Positions 8,238 to 15,086 of a stretch of DNA of 21,843 nucleotides are shown one piece after another. The stretch covers positions 1 to 21,843 of the forward strand of contig CAYMNB010000043.1 in NCBI GenBank assembly GCA_964391725.1, given 5' to 3'. Each line of letters starts with the position of its first letter. Within the stretch, counting starts at the first letter, position 1. Under the pieces are notes generated by a model, which worked only from the letters and a program-made list of their open reading frames with translations, made no database searches and had not been told where the DNA came from. Position numbers and translations under genes: made by a program. The stretch is from SpSt-1165 sp964391725. Its GTDB lineage: Bacteria; Chloroflexota; Anaerolineae; Anaerolineales; Anaerolineaceae.

Positions 8238-9770
8238 TCAGGCGTGAGCAATGCGCGCCATGCGGGTGGGTTCTTTTTGGATCTCTGCCTGCACGAAGGT
8301 AAGCAGCAGGCTTGCTTTTATCGCAGCATAGGCGGGATCATCCCAGCGGTTGTGCAATTCCTGCGGGTCGTCTTGCAGGTCGAACAATTCCCCGTAATCG
8401 GCATCCCGGTATACGGTGATCTTGTAACGGTCAGTGATCAGTGTACGCAAATCAACACTGGTGGGGTTATGGCGGTTTTCCACCATGACCCATTCGCGTG
8501 AAGGCTGCTGTCCCGCCCAGACAGTCAGCTGATCCTGGCTCTGCATAAACCCGGGCACTTCAACGCCTGCCGTGCTGAGGAAGGTGGCGGGCAGGTCGAT
8601 GATGGATTGCAGCCCGTCGCTGACGATGCCGGCAGGCACCTGTCCGGGGTAGCGCGCCAGCAGGGGAACACGCAGCAGGTCTTCATAATGGAAGGCGCCT
8701 TTGGCAATCAGGCCATGCTGGCCAAGAAAATGGCCGTGGTCGCTGGTGAACACCACCAGGGTGTTATCAGCGATACCGAGTTCATCGAGTTTGTCGAGAA
8801 TGTGTCCGATCTCGGCATCCATCAGGCTGACCATGCCATAATAGGCAGCCATGCTGCGGCGCAGTACGGCGTCGTCATGCAGGTGGGAGTGGAAGCCGTG
8901 CAGGGCTTTACCGCCAGGTTCGTCATACTGGCTGAAGTCGGGCTGCACTTCGCGGGTTTTGGCGTATTGCAGGGGCATGTCGTCGAATTCACCGGGCGTG
9001 AAGTGCCCGACGGGCATGTCTTCCATGTCATACATGCTGAACCAGGGTTCTGGTACGACATAGGGCGGGTGGGGGTCAAAGAAACTTGCCCACAGGAAGA
9101 AGGGCTTGTCGTCTTTGACCGATTCTTCGATGTTGGCGCAAGTGCGTTCACCAACCCAGTGGGTGGGGTGATATTCTTCGGGCAGATCCCAGTTGATGAC
9201 ACCATTCGTATAGACATCCTTGTATTTGCGTTCTGCGCCTGGCGGCCAATCTTCGAAGTAGTCGCGCCAGTTATCCAAACCTTTCTCTTCACACCACAGG
9301 GCGTAATGCTGCCCGGCATGCGATTCATTGGTGTGCATGCGCGCGGTTTCTACATGCGAAAAACCATACCAGGGACCGTGGAAATCCTGCCAGAAATCAA
9401 GGTCACGCAGCAGGGGCTGGCATTCGATGGATTCAGAACCCGGTGCGCTTGCCAATGGCTGGAAGTGCGCCTTGCCGATCAGCGCGGTGTAATAATCATA
9501 CTGCTGCAAGATGTCCCCGATGGTGGGCACATCCTCCGGTGTTTTTACGCCGATCGCCCAGCAGCCATGCACCGAAGGATACACCCCGGTAATCAGACTG
9601 GCGCGGGTCGGGGAGCAGGTCGGGTTGGGGCAATAGGCGCGGTTGAAGCGGGTGCCTTCCTGCGCCAAGCGGTCGAGGTTGGGGGTCTTAATCAATGGAT
9701 TCGTGACACCCAGGGTAGAATAGTGCTGTTGGTCGGAGGTGATCAGCAGGATATTGGGTTGTGGTGACAT
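8238..9770 (-). CDS. Type I (formylglycine-dependent) sulfatase, cytoplasmic
   Basis: A 510-residue S1-type sulfatase. The signature TCSPTRASLITG starts at residue 51, so C52 would be converted to formylglycine. D13 in TSDQQ and TSDHG (342-346, D344 and H345) provide metal ligands, and FFDPHPPY (230-237) is also typical of the alkaline phosphatase superfamily. There is no signal peptide: the catalytic core starts at PNILLI only five residues in, so the enzyme is probably cytoplasmic and would act on imported sulfated compounds. No formylglycine-generating enzyme gene lies in the window. The start uses GGAG six bases upstream of the ATG. It is the first gene of the hydrolase operon. The gene itself is intact; an N gap begins ten bases upstream of its start codon. 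Confidence 0.94.
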   Translation of the reverse strand: MSPQPNILLITSDQQHYSTLGVTNPLIKTPNLDRLAQEGTRFNRAYCPNPTCSPTRASLITGVYPSVHGCWAIGVKTPEDVPTIGDILQQYDYYTALIGKAHFQPLASAPGSESIECQPLLRDLDFWQDFHGPWYGFSHVETARMHTNESHAGQHYALWCEEKGLDNWRDYFEDWPPGAERKYKDVYTNGVINWDLPEEYHPTHWVGERTCANIEESVKDDKPFFLWASFFDPHPPYVVPEPWFSMYDMEDMPVGHFTPGEFDDMPLQYAKTREVQPDFSQYDEPGGKALHGFHSHLHDDAVLRRSMAAYYGMVSLMDAEIGHILDKLDELGIADNTLVVFTSDHGHFLGQHGLIAKGAFHYEDLLRVPLLARYPGQVPAGIVSDGLQSIIDLPATFLSTAGVEVPGFMQSQDQLTVWAGQQPSREWVMVENRHNPTSVDLRTLITDRYKITVYRDADYGELFDLQDDPQELHNRWDDPAYAAIKASLLLTFVQAEIQKEPTRMARIAHA

Positions 9771-9780
9771 GGCAGGCTCC
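9726..9780. repeat. Left copy of the 55-bp sequence flanking the N gap
   Basis: These 55 bases, which include the sulfatase start codon, are identical to 9881-9935 on the other side of the N run. Both copies end at or begin exactly at the gap edge, as expected when two contigs share a k-mer-length overlap and are scaffolded without being merged. Confidence 0.95.
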
Positions 9781-9880
9781 NNNNNNNNNNNNNNNNNNNN
9801 NNNNNNNNNNNNNNNNNNNNNNNNNNNNNNNNNNNNNNNNNNNNNNNNNNNNNNNNNNNNNNNNNNNNNNNNNNNNNNNN
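9781..9880. other. Assembly gap of 100 N
   Basis: Exactly 100 Ns, the conventional placeholder for a scaffold gap of unknown size. Because the flanks carry the same 55 bp, the true gap length is probably below zero: the two contigs simply overlap and nothing is missing. Confidence 0.97.
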
Positions 9881-9935
9881 CTGTTGGTCGGAGGTGATCA
9901 GCAGGATATTGGGTTGTGGTGACATGGCAGGCTCC
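9881..9935. repeat. Right copy of the 55-bp sequence flanking the N gap
   Basis: This is identical to 9726-9780 over all 55 bases. It contains a second, artefactual copy of the sulfatase start codon at 9923-9925. The DNA from 9936 onwards is then the genuine upstream region of the sulfatase operon. Confidence 0.95.
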
Positions 9936-9950
9936 GGGTAGATCATTTGC

Positions 9951-9980
9951 AACTTTGGGTTATTCTTGTAACCCAAAGTT
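9951..9980. promoter_or_regulatory. Inverted repeat 1 upstream of the sulfatase operon (putative operator)
   Basis: AACTTTGGGTTA (9951-9962) and TAACCCAAAGTT (9969-9980) form a perfect 12-bp inverted repeat around six bases. No T-tract follows it on the minus strand, so it does not look like an ABC-F terminator. It shares the half-site ACTTTGRGT with the second inverted repeat 53 bases away, which favours a pair of regulator binding sites or a structured leader. Confidence 0.65.
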
Positions 9981-10002
9981 TTCGCAATGAATATATCAGG
10001 TA

Positions 10003-10035
10003 GAACTTTGAGTACCTAAGAAAAACTCAAAGTTC
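10003..10035. promoter_or_regulatory. Inverted repeat 2 upstream of the sulfatase operon (putative operator)
   Basis: GAACTTTGAGT (10003-10013) and ACTCAAAGTTC (10025-10035) form a perfect 11-bp inverted repeat around 11 bases. On the minus strand it is followed at once by TACCTGATATATTC, which contains a plausible -10, so the repeat would sit just upstream of or over the promoter of the sulfatase operon. It lies 17 bases after the ABC-F stop codon. Confidence 0.62.
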
Positions 10036-10051
10036 CTGTGTTCTCCTCATT

Positions 10052-11701
10052 CTACCCCAGTCTGGTGCGGTTCAAGTAGTCACTATAATTACCGCTGTAA
10101 GAGACAAGTTTCCTGTCTTCGACCGCCACGATGCGTGAACAGATGCGGTCAAGGAAATAGCGGTCATGCGAGACAATCAACAGCGAGCCGACAAACTCCG
10201 CCAGCTGTTCTTCCAATACTTCGGCTGAGGTGATGTCGAGGTGGTTGGTGGGTTCGTCCAGCAGCAGGAAATTAGCGCCGGAGAGCATCATTTTCGCCAA
10301 TTGCAGACGCGAGCGCTCACCGCCTGACAGACTGCCGGAAGGGTCGCGCATCTGCTGGTAGGTATAGCGGAATTTGGTCAGAAACGCCACCGCACGCTGG
10401 TCAGACATAGAACGGGCGTCCTGAATGGATTCGATGAGGGTCTTTTTCAGGTCGAGGGTTTCATGCTGCTGGGCATAATAGGCGATTTGCACACTGGGCC
10501 CCACATAAATCCTGCCGCTGTCGAAGGGCTGCTCCTCCAAAATGAACTTGAGCAGCATGGATTTTCCGCAGCCGTTGGGTCCGACCAGACCGACACGTTC
10601 ACCGTGGCGCAGTTCCAGACCGGCACCAGAGAACAGGGTCAAGCCGGGGTTGGTGTCATCCGGCGCGAAAGTCTGGTGCAGATTCTCAATACGCAGGACG
10701 ATGTCGCTGCCGCGCCAACCGTTCAACGCCAGGTCCATGGGGGCGCCGGGTTCAAACGGTTTTTCGACCTTGTCCATGTGTTCGATGCGTTTGAGGATGG
10801 CGAAGCCTTTTTTGATCAGTTTTTCGTTGTCATAGGTGCGGCCCCAGGTCAGCAGGCGGTTGGCGGCCTGTTCCAAGCGGTTGATTTCCTTCTGCTGGAT
10901 ATCAAAGCGTTTCTGGGCAGTTTGAAAGCGTTGTTCCTTTTCAAATGCGTATTCAGAATAGGAGCCTGGATAGAATGCAAGCCGGCCGGCTTCCAGTTCT
11001 GCGATCTCATCCACCACCAGGTCCAGCAGGTAACGGTCATGGGTAACAAGGATGACGGCGCCGTTGAAGCGGTTGATAAAGCGCTGCAGAAAGTCTTTGC
11101 CGTCCATGTCGAGGTGGTTGTCGGGTTCGTCGAGTAAGAGCACATTGGGCTGATCCAGTGCGATGGTGGCAAGTGCCAGCAGCTTCTTCTGCCCGCCGCT
11201 CAGTTGTGAAATGGGCAGGTGGTAATGCGCCTGTGTGAAGCCGAAATCGTTGAGGGTGGTGATGACACGACTTTCATAGTTGAGACCGCCCAGCTGTTCA
11301 TATTCTTCCAGCAGACGTTGCTGGTGCGACACCAGACAGGTCAGTTTGTGTTCATCAAGGTAATTCTCTGGTAACGCGAGGTCATTTTCGATCGTGTGCA
11401 AGGCTTGATCGATGGTCAGAATGGCTTGATTGGCGGCGATGGCGGTTTCCCACACGCTGCTGTCATTGTCCAGATAGGGTTCCTGTTCCAGATAGCGAAT
11501 CTTCGCCCACTTTTCGGTGATGATGGTGCCGCTGTCGGGGCGCAGTTGATCCACCAGCAATTTCAACAGGGTGGATTTGCCCGCGCCGTTGACCCCCAGC
11601 AATCCAACCACACGGTCGGAATGAATGTCCCAGTTGAGGTCATCCAAAATGAGTTGTGTCGGGTAAGAAAAGGTGATGTGGTTGAGGCGGCTGATGATCA
11701 T
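10052..11701 (-). CDS. ABC-F family ATPase
   Basis: A 549-residue protein with two ABC ATPase domains and no membrane segment, as in ABC-F proteins that act on the ribosome (translation factors and antibiotic target-protection proteins). Domain 1: Walker A GVNGAGKST (36-44), signature LSGGQ (167-171), Walker B LLLDEP (188-193) followed by DNHLD. The charged interdomain linker lies at about 245-325. Domain 2: Walker A GPNGCGKS (374-381), LSGGE (458-462), LLLDEPTNHLD (479-489). The first EPTNHLD motif reads EPDNHLD, a mild deviation. The start is the ATG at 11701, with AGGAA upstream, 16 bases after the stop of the GNAT gene. A longer open frame reaching 12097 only reads antiframe through that gene. 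Whether it is a housekeeping or a resistance ABC-F cannot be decided from sequence. Confidence 0.93.
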   Translation of the reverse strand: MIISRLNHITFSYPTQLILDDLNWDIHSDRVVGLLGVNGAGKSTLLKLLVDQLRPDSGTIITEKWAKIRYLEQEPYLDNDSSVWETAIAANQAILTIDQALHTIENDLALPENYLDEHKLTCLVSHQQRLLEEYEQLGGLNYESRVITTLNDFGFTQAHYHLPISQLSGGQKKLLALATIALDQPNVLLLDEPDNHLDMDGKDFLQRFINRFNGAVILVTHDRYLLDLVVDEIAELEAGRLAFYPGSYSEYAFEKEQRFQTAQKRFDIQQKEINRLEQAANRLLTWGRTYDNEKLIKKGFAILKRIEHMDKVEKPFEPGAPMDLALNGWRGSDIVLRIENLHQTFAPDDTNPGLTLFSGAGLELRHGERVGLVGPNGCGKSMLLKFILEEQPFDSGRIYVGPSVQIAYYAQQHETLDLKKTLIESIQDARSMSDQRAVAFLTKFRYTYQQMRDPSGSLSGGERSRLQLAKMMLSGANFLLLDEPTNHLDITSAEVLEEQLAEFVGSLLIVSHDRYFLDRICSRIVAVEDRKLVSYSGNYSDYLNRTRLG

Positions 11702-11717
11702 GGCAATTCCTGTTATT

Positions 11718-12716
11718 CTATGACTGTCGCACCAGAGGTTTGGTGACAACGAGATAAGTTTTGTCGCGGTTCTCTGTGTAGCCCATGTTGTGGTACAGAG
11801 CCAGAGCAGAAGACGGGTTTTCAGTGTCGACGCCCAGGGCGGTTTCTTGCATGCCCATGTCACGGAACATGCGGATGCTTTCAGCGAGCAGGGCTTTCGC
11901 CAGCCCTTTGCGGCGCCAGGGGCGGCGCACGGAGATGAATTCCGTGTAGCCACGCAGGCGCTGTTCGGTTTGGTTTTCCAGTTCGTCAACGTAGCTGCGC
12001 ACCATGCCGCAAATCTCTTTTCCCTCCCAGGCAACTTTCCAGATATGGGGCTGGCAGCGGCGGTCATCCAACCACGCCCGGTATTGTTCGTCGCCATATT
12101 CTATGTGCCCCCAGTGGTCATGCGTGGCTTCATTTTCGGCTTCAAAGATCTGGCGCAGGTGTTCTTCGTCCACCGGTCTGATCTCGACACCTTGCGGCAG
12201 GGGATAGGCTGCCAGTGGCAGGCTGGTCGGGCGCACCATCTCGATAAAATAACGTGTTTTCTGGTAACCGTGCGCCAGGTAGAAATCCAGCACCGCTTCG
12301 CCTTTTTGCGGCAGCCAGGATGACAAGAAACACTGTTTCTCCTCTGGCAGGCCAGCCGCCATTTCGCGTGAGCGTTCTTCCATCAGGTTCAGCATGGCTT
12401 CTGGCAGGTCCGTTTGCCAGTATTGCGGCAGCAGCATGCCATCAACATGAAATACCGCCAGGTTTCCACCCATGTCGGACCAGTTATGGGCACAGCTGCC
12501 GATGAGGTGACCCTCGTCAAAGACCAGGTACTGCTGGCGGTAGGGGTCAAAATGCTGCTTCCATTGGGATTGATTCTTCAGATCGTCGGCGGTGATGGCA
12601 CCTTCCCAGCCGAAACTTTGGCGGCACGCCAGCCAGAGGTCGCATAAGCGCTCATAATCACTGTCATCGCTGAAGGTGCGCAGGGAGATGGTGGGGATGG
12701 CACTGAATGGTCTCAT
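11718..12716 (-). CDS. Double-GNAT N-acetyltransferase, paralogue 1
   Basis: A 332-residue protein built of two GNAT folds. The N-terminal half (about 10-165) is degenerate and ends in FYLAHGYQKTRYFIEMVRP, the typical last-strand pattern of a GNAT. The C-terminal half (about 175-332) has the acetyl-CoA pyrophosphate loop RRKGLA within SVRRPWRRKGLAKALL and the end motif NPSSALALYHNMGY. It also carries HDHWG, shared with the next two genes. Two-domain acetyltransferases of this layout include MshD-like enzymes, but nothing ties this gene to mycothiol. The ATG is preceded by AAAAGGAAAAAG. It lies 16 bases upstream of the ABC-F gene and is probably cotranscribed with it. The substrate is unknown. 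Confidence 0.88.
   Translation of the reverse strand: MRPFSAIPTISLRTFSDDSDYERLCDLWLACRQSFGWEGAITADDLKNQSQWKQHFDPYRQQYLVFDEGHLIGSCAHNWSDMGGNLAVFHVDGMLLPQYWQTDLPEAMLNLMEERSREMAAGLPEEKQCFLSSWLPQKGEAVLDFYLAHGYQKTRYFIEMVRPTSLPLAAYPLPQGVEIRPVDEEHLRQIFEAENEATHDHWGHIEYGDEQYRAWLDDRRCQPHIWKVAWEGKEICGMVRSYVDELENQTEQRLRGYTEFISVRRPWRRKGLAKALLAESIRMFRDMGMQETALGVDTENPSSALALYHNMGYTENRDKTYLVVTKPLVRQS
11832..11930. repeat. Segment conserved at DNA level with 12921-13019 (GNAT paralogues 1 and 2)
   Basis: By direct comparison 90 of 99 bases match 12921-13019 without gaps. Both encode the acetyl-CoA-binding region of the GNAT domain, but outside it the two genes differ much more. This indicates either strong constraint or recent gene conversion between the paralogues. 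Confidence 0.75.
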
Positions 12717-12737
12717 TTATCTTTTTCCTTTTGGGTG

Positions 12738-12769
12738 GGCAGCCAGCGGCTTTCCTACCGCCGGCTGCC
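12738..12769. repeat. Intergenic hairpin between GNAT paralogues 1 and 2
   Basis: GGCAGCC pairs with GGCTGCC, and after one A.C mismatch GCGG pairs with CCGC, around the eight-base loop CTTTCCTA. No T-tract follows on the minus strand, so it is not a typical intrinsic terminator. It could stabilise or attenuate the transcript between the two genes. Confidence 0.5.
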
Positions 12770-12818
12770 ATTTCTCTTTTCGTGATTTCCCAATTTTTCC
12801 AAACAAGAGATGGGTGTG

Positions 12819-13832
12819 TTAGAGGGGTTTTGACAGCATCATGCTTTTTTTGTCTTCTTCCACTTCATACCCCATATTTTCATATAGCATGAGGGCGCCG
12901 TTGGGGTTATCTGAATCAACGCCGAGGGCGGTTTCTTGCATACCCATGTCACGGAACATGCGGATGCTTTCGGCGATGAGGGCTTTGGCGAGGCCTTTGC
13001 CGCGCCAGGGGCGGCGCACACTGATTTCTTCCGTCCAGCCGCGTTGGCGGTTGTATTCTTTGTTTTCTTCCTCATCAAAGAAATTCAACACCATGCCGCA
13101 TACCAGGTCACCTTCCCAGGCGACCTTCCAGTATTGGGGGCGGAAAAGGCGCTGCTTCTGCCAGGCTTCAAACATCTGCTCTGTAGGTTCTGCATAGCCC
13201 CAGTGGTCACGAAAGGCTTCCTGCTCTGCGTCCCAAATGGCGCGGTAATGCTCCGGTTCCACCGGGCGGATCTCTACTCCTTCCGGCAGGGGGCAATTGG
13301 GGATTTCTTTCTCGATAGGACGGACCATCTCAAAGAAGAAGCGTTCGGGGTGGTAGCCACGCTGCTTAAAGAAAGCAACGATATCTTTGGCTTTGTTCTT
13401 GCGCCAGGTGCGGAAGATCTTCTTCTGTTCAGCAGGCATGCTATCTGCCGCTGCACGACATTGTTCTTCGGTGAATTGGAGCATCAGTTCTTCGATGCCT
13501 TTGCCCCAATGGCCGGGCAGCAGGTTGCCGAAGGGCCAGAAGACCATGGTGCCGTCCTGCTCTTCCTGCCAGTTCCAGCCAAAGTACCCGATGGGTTCGC
13601 CATCCAGTTCTATATAGATCAACTGCTGGTGGATGTTATAGTTGGCAGACCACAGTTCATCGTTTTTGATGTCATCCAGGGTGATGATCCAGTCGAAGCC
13701 ATTGACCTCTTTACAGACATTGCTGATGTCGAGGCGAATCACGTGATCGTTTTCACCGGCGAAATGACGGAACGCCAGTCCGGGGATGGTATCTAATGGC
13801 TTGTAATCGATATATATGTTTGGTGTTGACAT
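12819..13832 (-). CDS. Double-GNAT N-acetyltransferase, paralogue 2
   Basis: A 337-residue two-domain GNAT protein paralogous to its neighbours. The N-terminal fold (about 10-170) ends in FFKQRGYHPERFFFEMVRP. The C-terminal fold carries FRDHWGYAEPTEQ, the acetyl-CoA loop RGKGLA within SVRRPWRGKGLAKALI, and NPNGALMLYENMGYE. The start at 13832 (MSTPNIYID) is chosen because it aligns with the start of paralogue 3, which has a clear ribosome binding site. In-frame alternatives are ATG 13844 and GTG 13862, and all of them have only weak purine-rich upstream sequence. It is probably part of the same minus-strand cluster as the methyltransferase, the other two GNAT genes and ABC-F. The substrate is unknown. 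Confidence 0.86.
   Translation of the reverse strand: MSTPNIYIDYKPLDTIPGLAFRHFAGENDHVIRLDISNVCKEVNGFDWIITLDDIKNDELWSANYNIHQQLIYIELDGEPIGYFGWNWQEEQDGTMVFWPFGNLLPGHWGKGIEELMLQFTEEQCRAAADSMPAEQKKIFRTWRKNKAKDIVAFFKQRGYHPERFFFEMVRPIEKEIPNCPLPEGVEIRPVEPEHYRAIWDAEQEAFRDHWGYAEPTEQMFEAWQKQRLFRPQYWKVAWEGDLVCGMVLNFFDEEENKEYNRQRGWTEEISVRRPWRGKGLAKALIAESIRMFRDMGMQETALGVDSDNPNGALMLYENMGYEVEEDKKSMMLSKPL
12921..13019. repeat. Segment conserved at DNA level with 11832-11930 (GNAT paralogues 1 and 2)
   Basis: This is the partner of 11832-11930, matching at 90 of 99 positions. The third paralogue is visibly less similar over the corresponding bases. Confidence 0.75.
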
Positions 13833-13896
13833 TGTTTTCTTCATTTTAGTTTTCTTGTGCACTCAACTTTTTCGCAACCGCGCTTCAGGCGGGTGG

Positions 13897-13929
13897 GGAG
13901 AGGCTGGCCTGTGAAAGGTGAGCCTCTCC
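13897..13929. repeat. Intergenic hairpin between GNAT paralogues 2 and 3
   Basis: GGAGAGGCT (13897-13905) is perfectly complementary to AGCCTCTCC (13921-13929). The 15-base loop can form a further CCT/AGG helix. No T-tract follows. Like the hairpin at 12738-12769 it begins next to GGGTGGG on the plus strand, so the two spacers may share an origin. Confidence 0.5.
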
Positions 13930-13938
13930 GCGATCAGA

Positions 13939-14967
13939 TTAGAGTTGCTTCCTTAACACCATGCTTGTACGGGCATTGTCTACTTCGTAGCCCATGCTGG
14001 TGTATAAGTTCAATGCGCCGTTGGGGTTTTGAGCGTCCACGCCCAGGGTGGTGTGTTCCATGCCCATCCCTTTGAACATGCGGATGGATTCGGCGATGAG
14101 GGCTTTGGCGATACCGCGGCCGCGCCAGTCTCGGTGTACGGAGATGTCCTCGGTGTAGCCGCGTTTGCGGTTGTATTCCTGGTTCTCTTTTTCATCAAAG
14201 AAGTTGCCTACCATGCCGACGATTTCATCGCCTGACCAGGCCACCTTCCACAAGTGAGGTTGGAAGGTGCGGTCTTTGAGCCAGTTCTGGTATTGTTCTT
14301 CGGTCGGCTCCACATAGCCCCAGTGGTCACGAAAGGCTGCATGGTCGGCATCCCAAGCCTTGCGGTATTCTGCGGGCGTGACCGGTCGCATTTCCAATTC
14401 TTCGGGCAGAGGGTGCTCCCCCAGCGGTTTGTCGATGGGACGATTCATCAGGAAGAAGTAGCGCTGTGGTTCGTAGCCCTTGGCCTTGAAGAACGCCAGT
14501 GAATGATGGGCGATCTCTTTCTTCCACACACTGAACCATTTGGGTTTATTATCCGGCATACTGGCAGCGGTCTCGCGCTGGCGTTCTTCGACGAAGTTTA
14601 GCATCAGGTGGGAGATGGCACTGTCCCAATATTCTTCAAGCAAAATAAAAGAAATGCCGAAAATATATTGCGCAGGATTTTCCGAAGTGGCGATTTCTTC
14701 ATCCCAGTCATACGCCAGGTATCCGATCGGTTTGCCATCCATCTCAATGAAGATCAGCTGTTGATTGATGTCATAGTGCTGACGCCAATTTTCATCTTGC
14801 TTCATGTCGTCCAAGGTGGCTGCCCATTCGTAGCCATTGAACTCGCGGGTTTGCAGCCACAGATCAAGCATGACCTGGTAATCTTCTTCACCGGCAAAAT
14901 GGCGGAAAGCGAGGCCGGGGACGGCGGTCAATGATGGGTGTTCAATATAGCGTTTTGTTGTTGTCAT
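13939..14967 (-). CDS. Double-GNAT N-acetyltransferase, paralogue 3
   Basis: A 342-residue member of the same paralogue family, closest to paralogue 2. The N-termini share PGLAFRHFAGE. Both GNAT folds are recognisable: the first ends in FFKAKGYEPQRYFFLMNRP, the second has FRDHWGYVEPTEEQ, the acetyl-CoA loop RGRGIA (SVHRDWRGRGIAKALI) and NPNGALNLYTSMGYE. The ATG at 14967 is chosen over an in-frame start at 15009 because AAGGAGA lies five bases upstream. The gene follows the methyltransferase gene by 119 bases, a spacer that includes a purine-rich AAAG-repeat tract on the coding strand. The substrate is unknown. Confidence 0.89.
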   Translation of the reverse strand: MTTTKRYIEHPSLTAVPGLAFRHFAGEEDYQVMLDLWLQTREFNGYEWAATLDDMKQDENWRQHYDINQQLIFIEMDGKPIGYLAYDWDEEIATSENPAQYIFGISFILLEEYWDSAISHLMLNFVEERQRETAASMPDNKPKWFSVWKKEIAHHSLAFFKAKGYEPQRYFFLMNRPIDKPLGEHPLPEELEMRPVTPAEYRKAWDADHAAFRDHWGYVEPTEEQYQNWLKDRTFQPHLWKVAWSGDEIVGMVGNFFDEKENQEYNRKRGYTEDISVHRDWRGRGIAKALIAESIRMFKGMGMEHTTLGVDAQNPNGALNLYTSMGYEVDNARTSMVLRKQL

Positions 14968-15086
14968 TATGTTCTCCTTGGTTGCGGTGTGAACGATGAA
15001 GTCTTCCATTCCTCTTGTTCACTTTGGTCAGTTTTCTTTCTTTTCTTTCTTTTCCAAACAGAGTTGTCATGCTGTTGACAGTGTAC

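Noticed and set aside
8607..9767. 386-codon plus-strand open frame opposite the sulfatase gene
   Set aside because: It is the antisense shadow of a strongly conserved sulfatase. It has no recognisable domain and codon-biased reverse frames of GC-rich genes often stay open.
9743..9976. Open frame running through the N gap with a second sulfatase start
   Set aside because: It is produced by the duplicated 55-bp contig end and the Ns. It is an assembly artefact.
10311..10318. GAGCGCTC, the LacI operator core, inside the ABC-F gene
   Set aside because: It lies mid-gene, lacks symmetric flanks comparable to 16828-16843, and an 8-bp match is expected by chance.
10052..12097. 681-codon version of the ABC-F gene
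   Set aside because: The extra 132 codons read through GNAT paralogue 1 in another frame. The ATG at 11701 starts the first ABC domain and has its own ribosome binding site.
12936..13796. 286-codon plus-strand open frame opposite GNAT paralogue 2, and similar frames opposite rny, ABC-F and the M24 peptidase
   Set aside because: All lie antisense to genes with full family motifs, show no domain features of their own and lack convincing ribosome binding sites.
15035..15058. TTTC-rich tract between the methyltransferase and GNAT paralogue 3 genes as a functional repeat
   Set aside because: It is a short imperfect low-complexity tract without regular unit structure or other signals.
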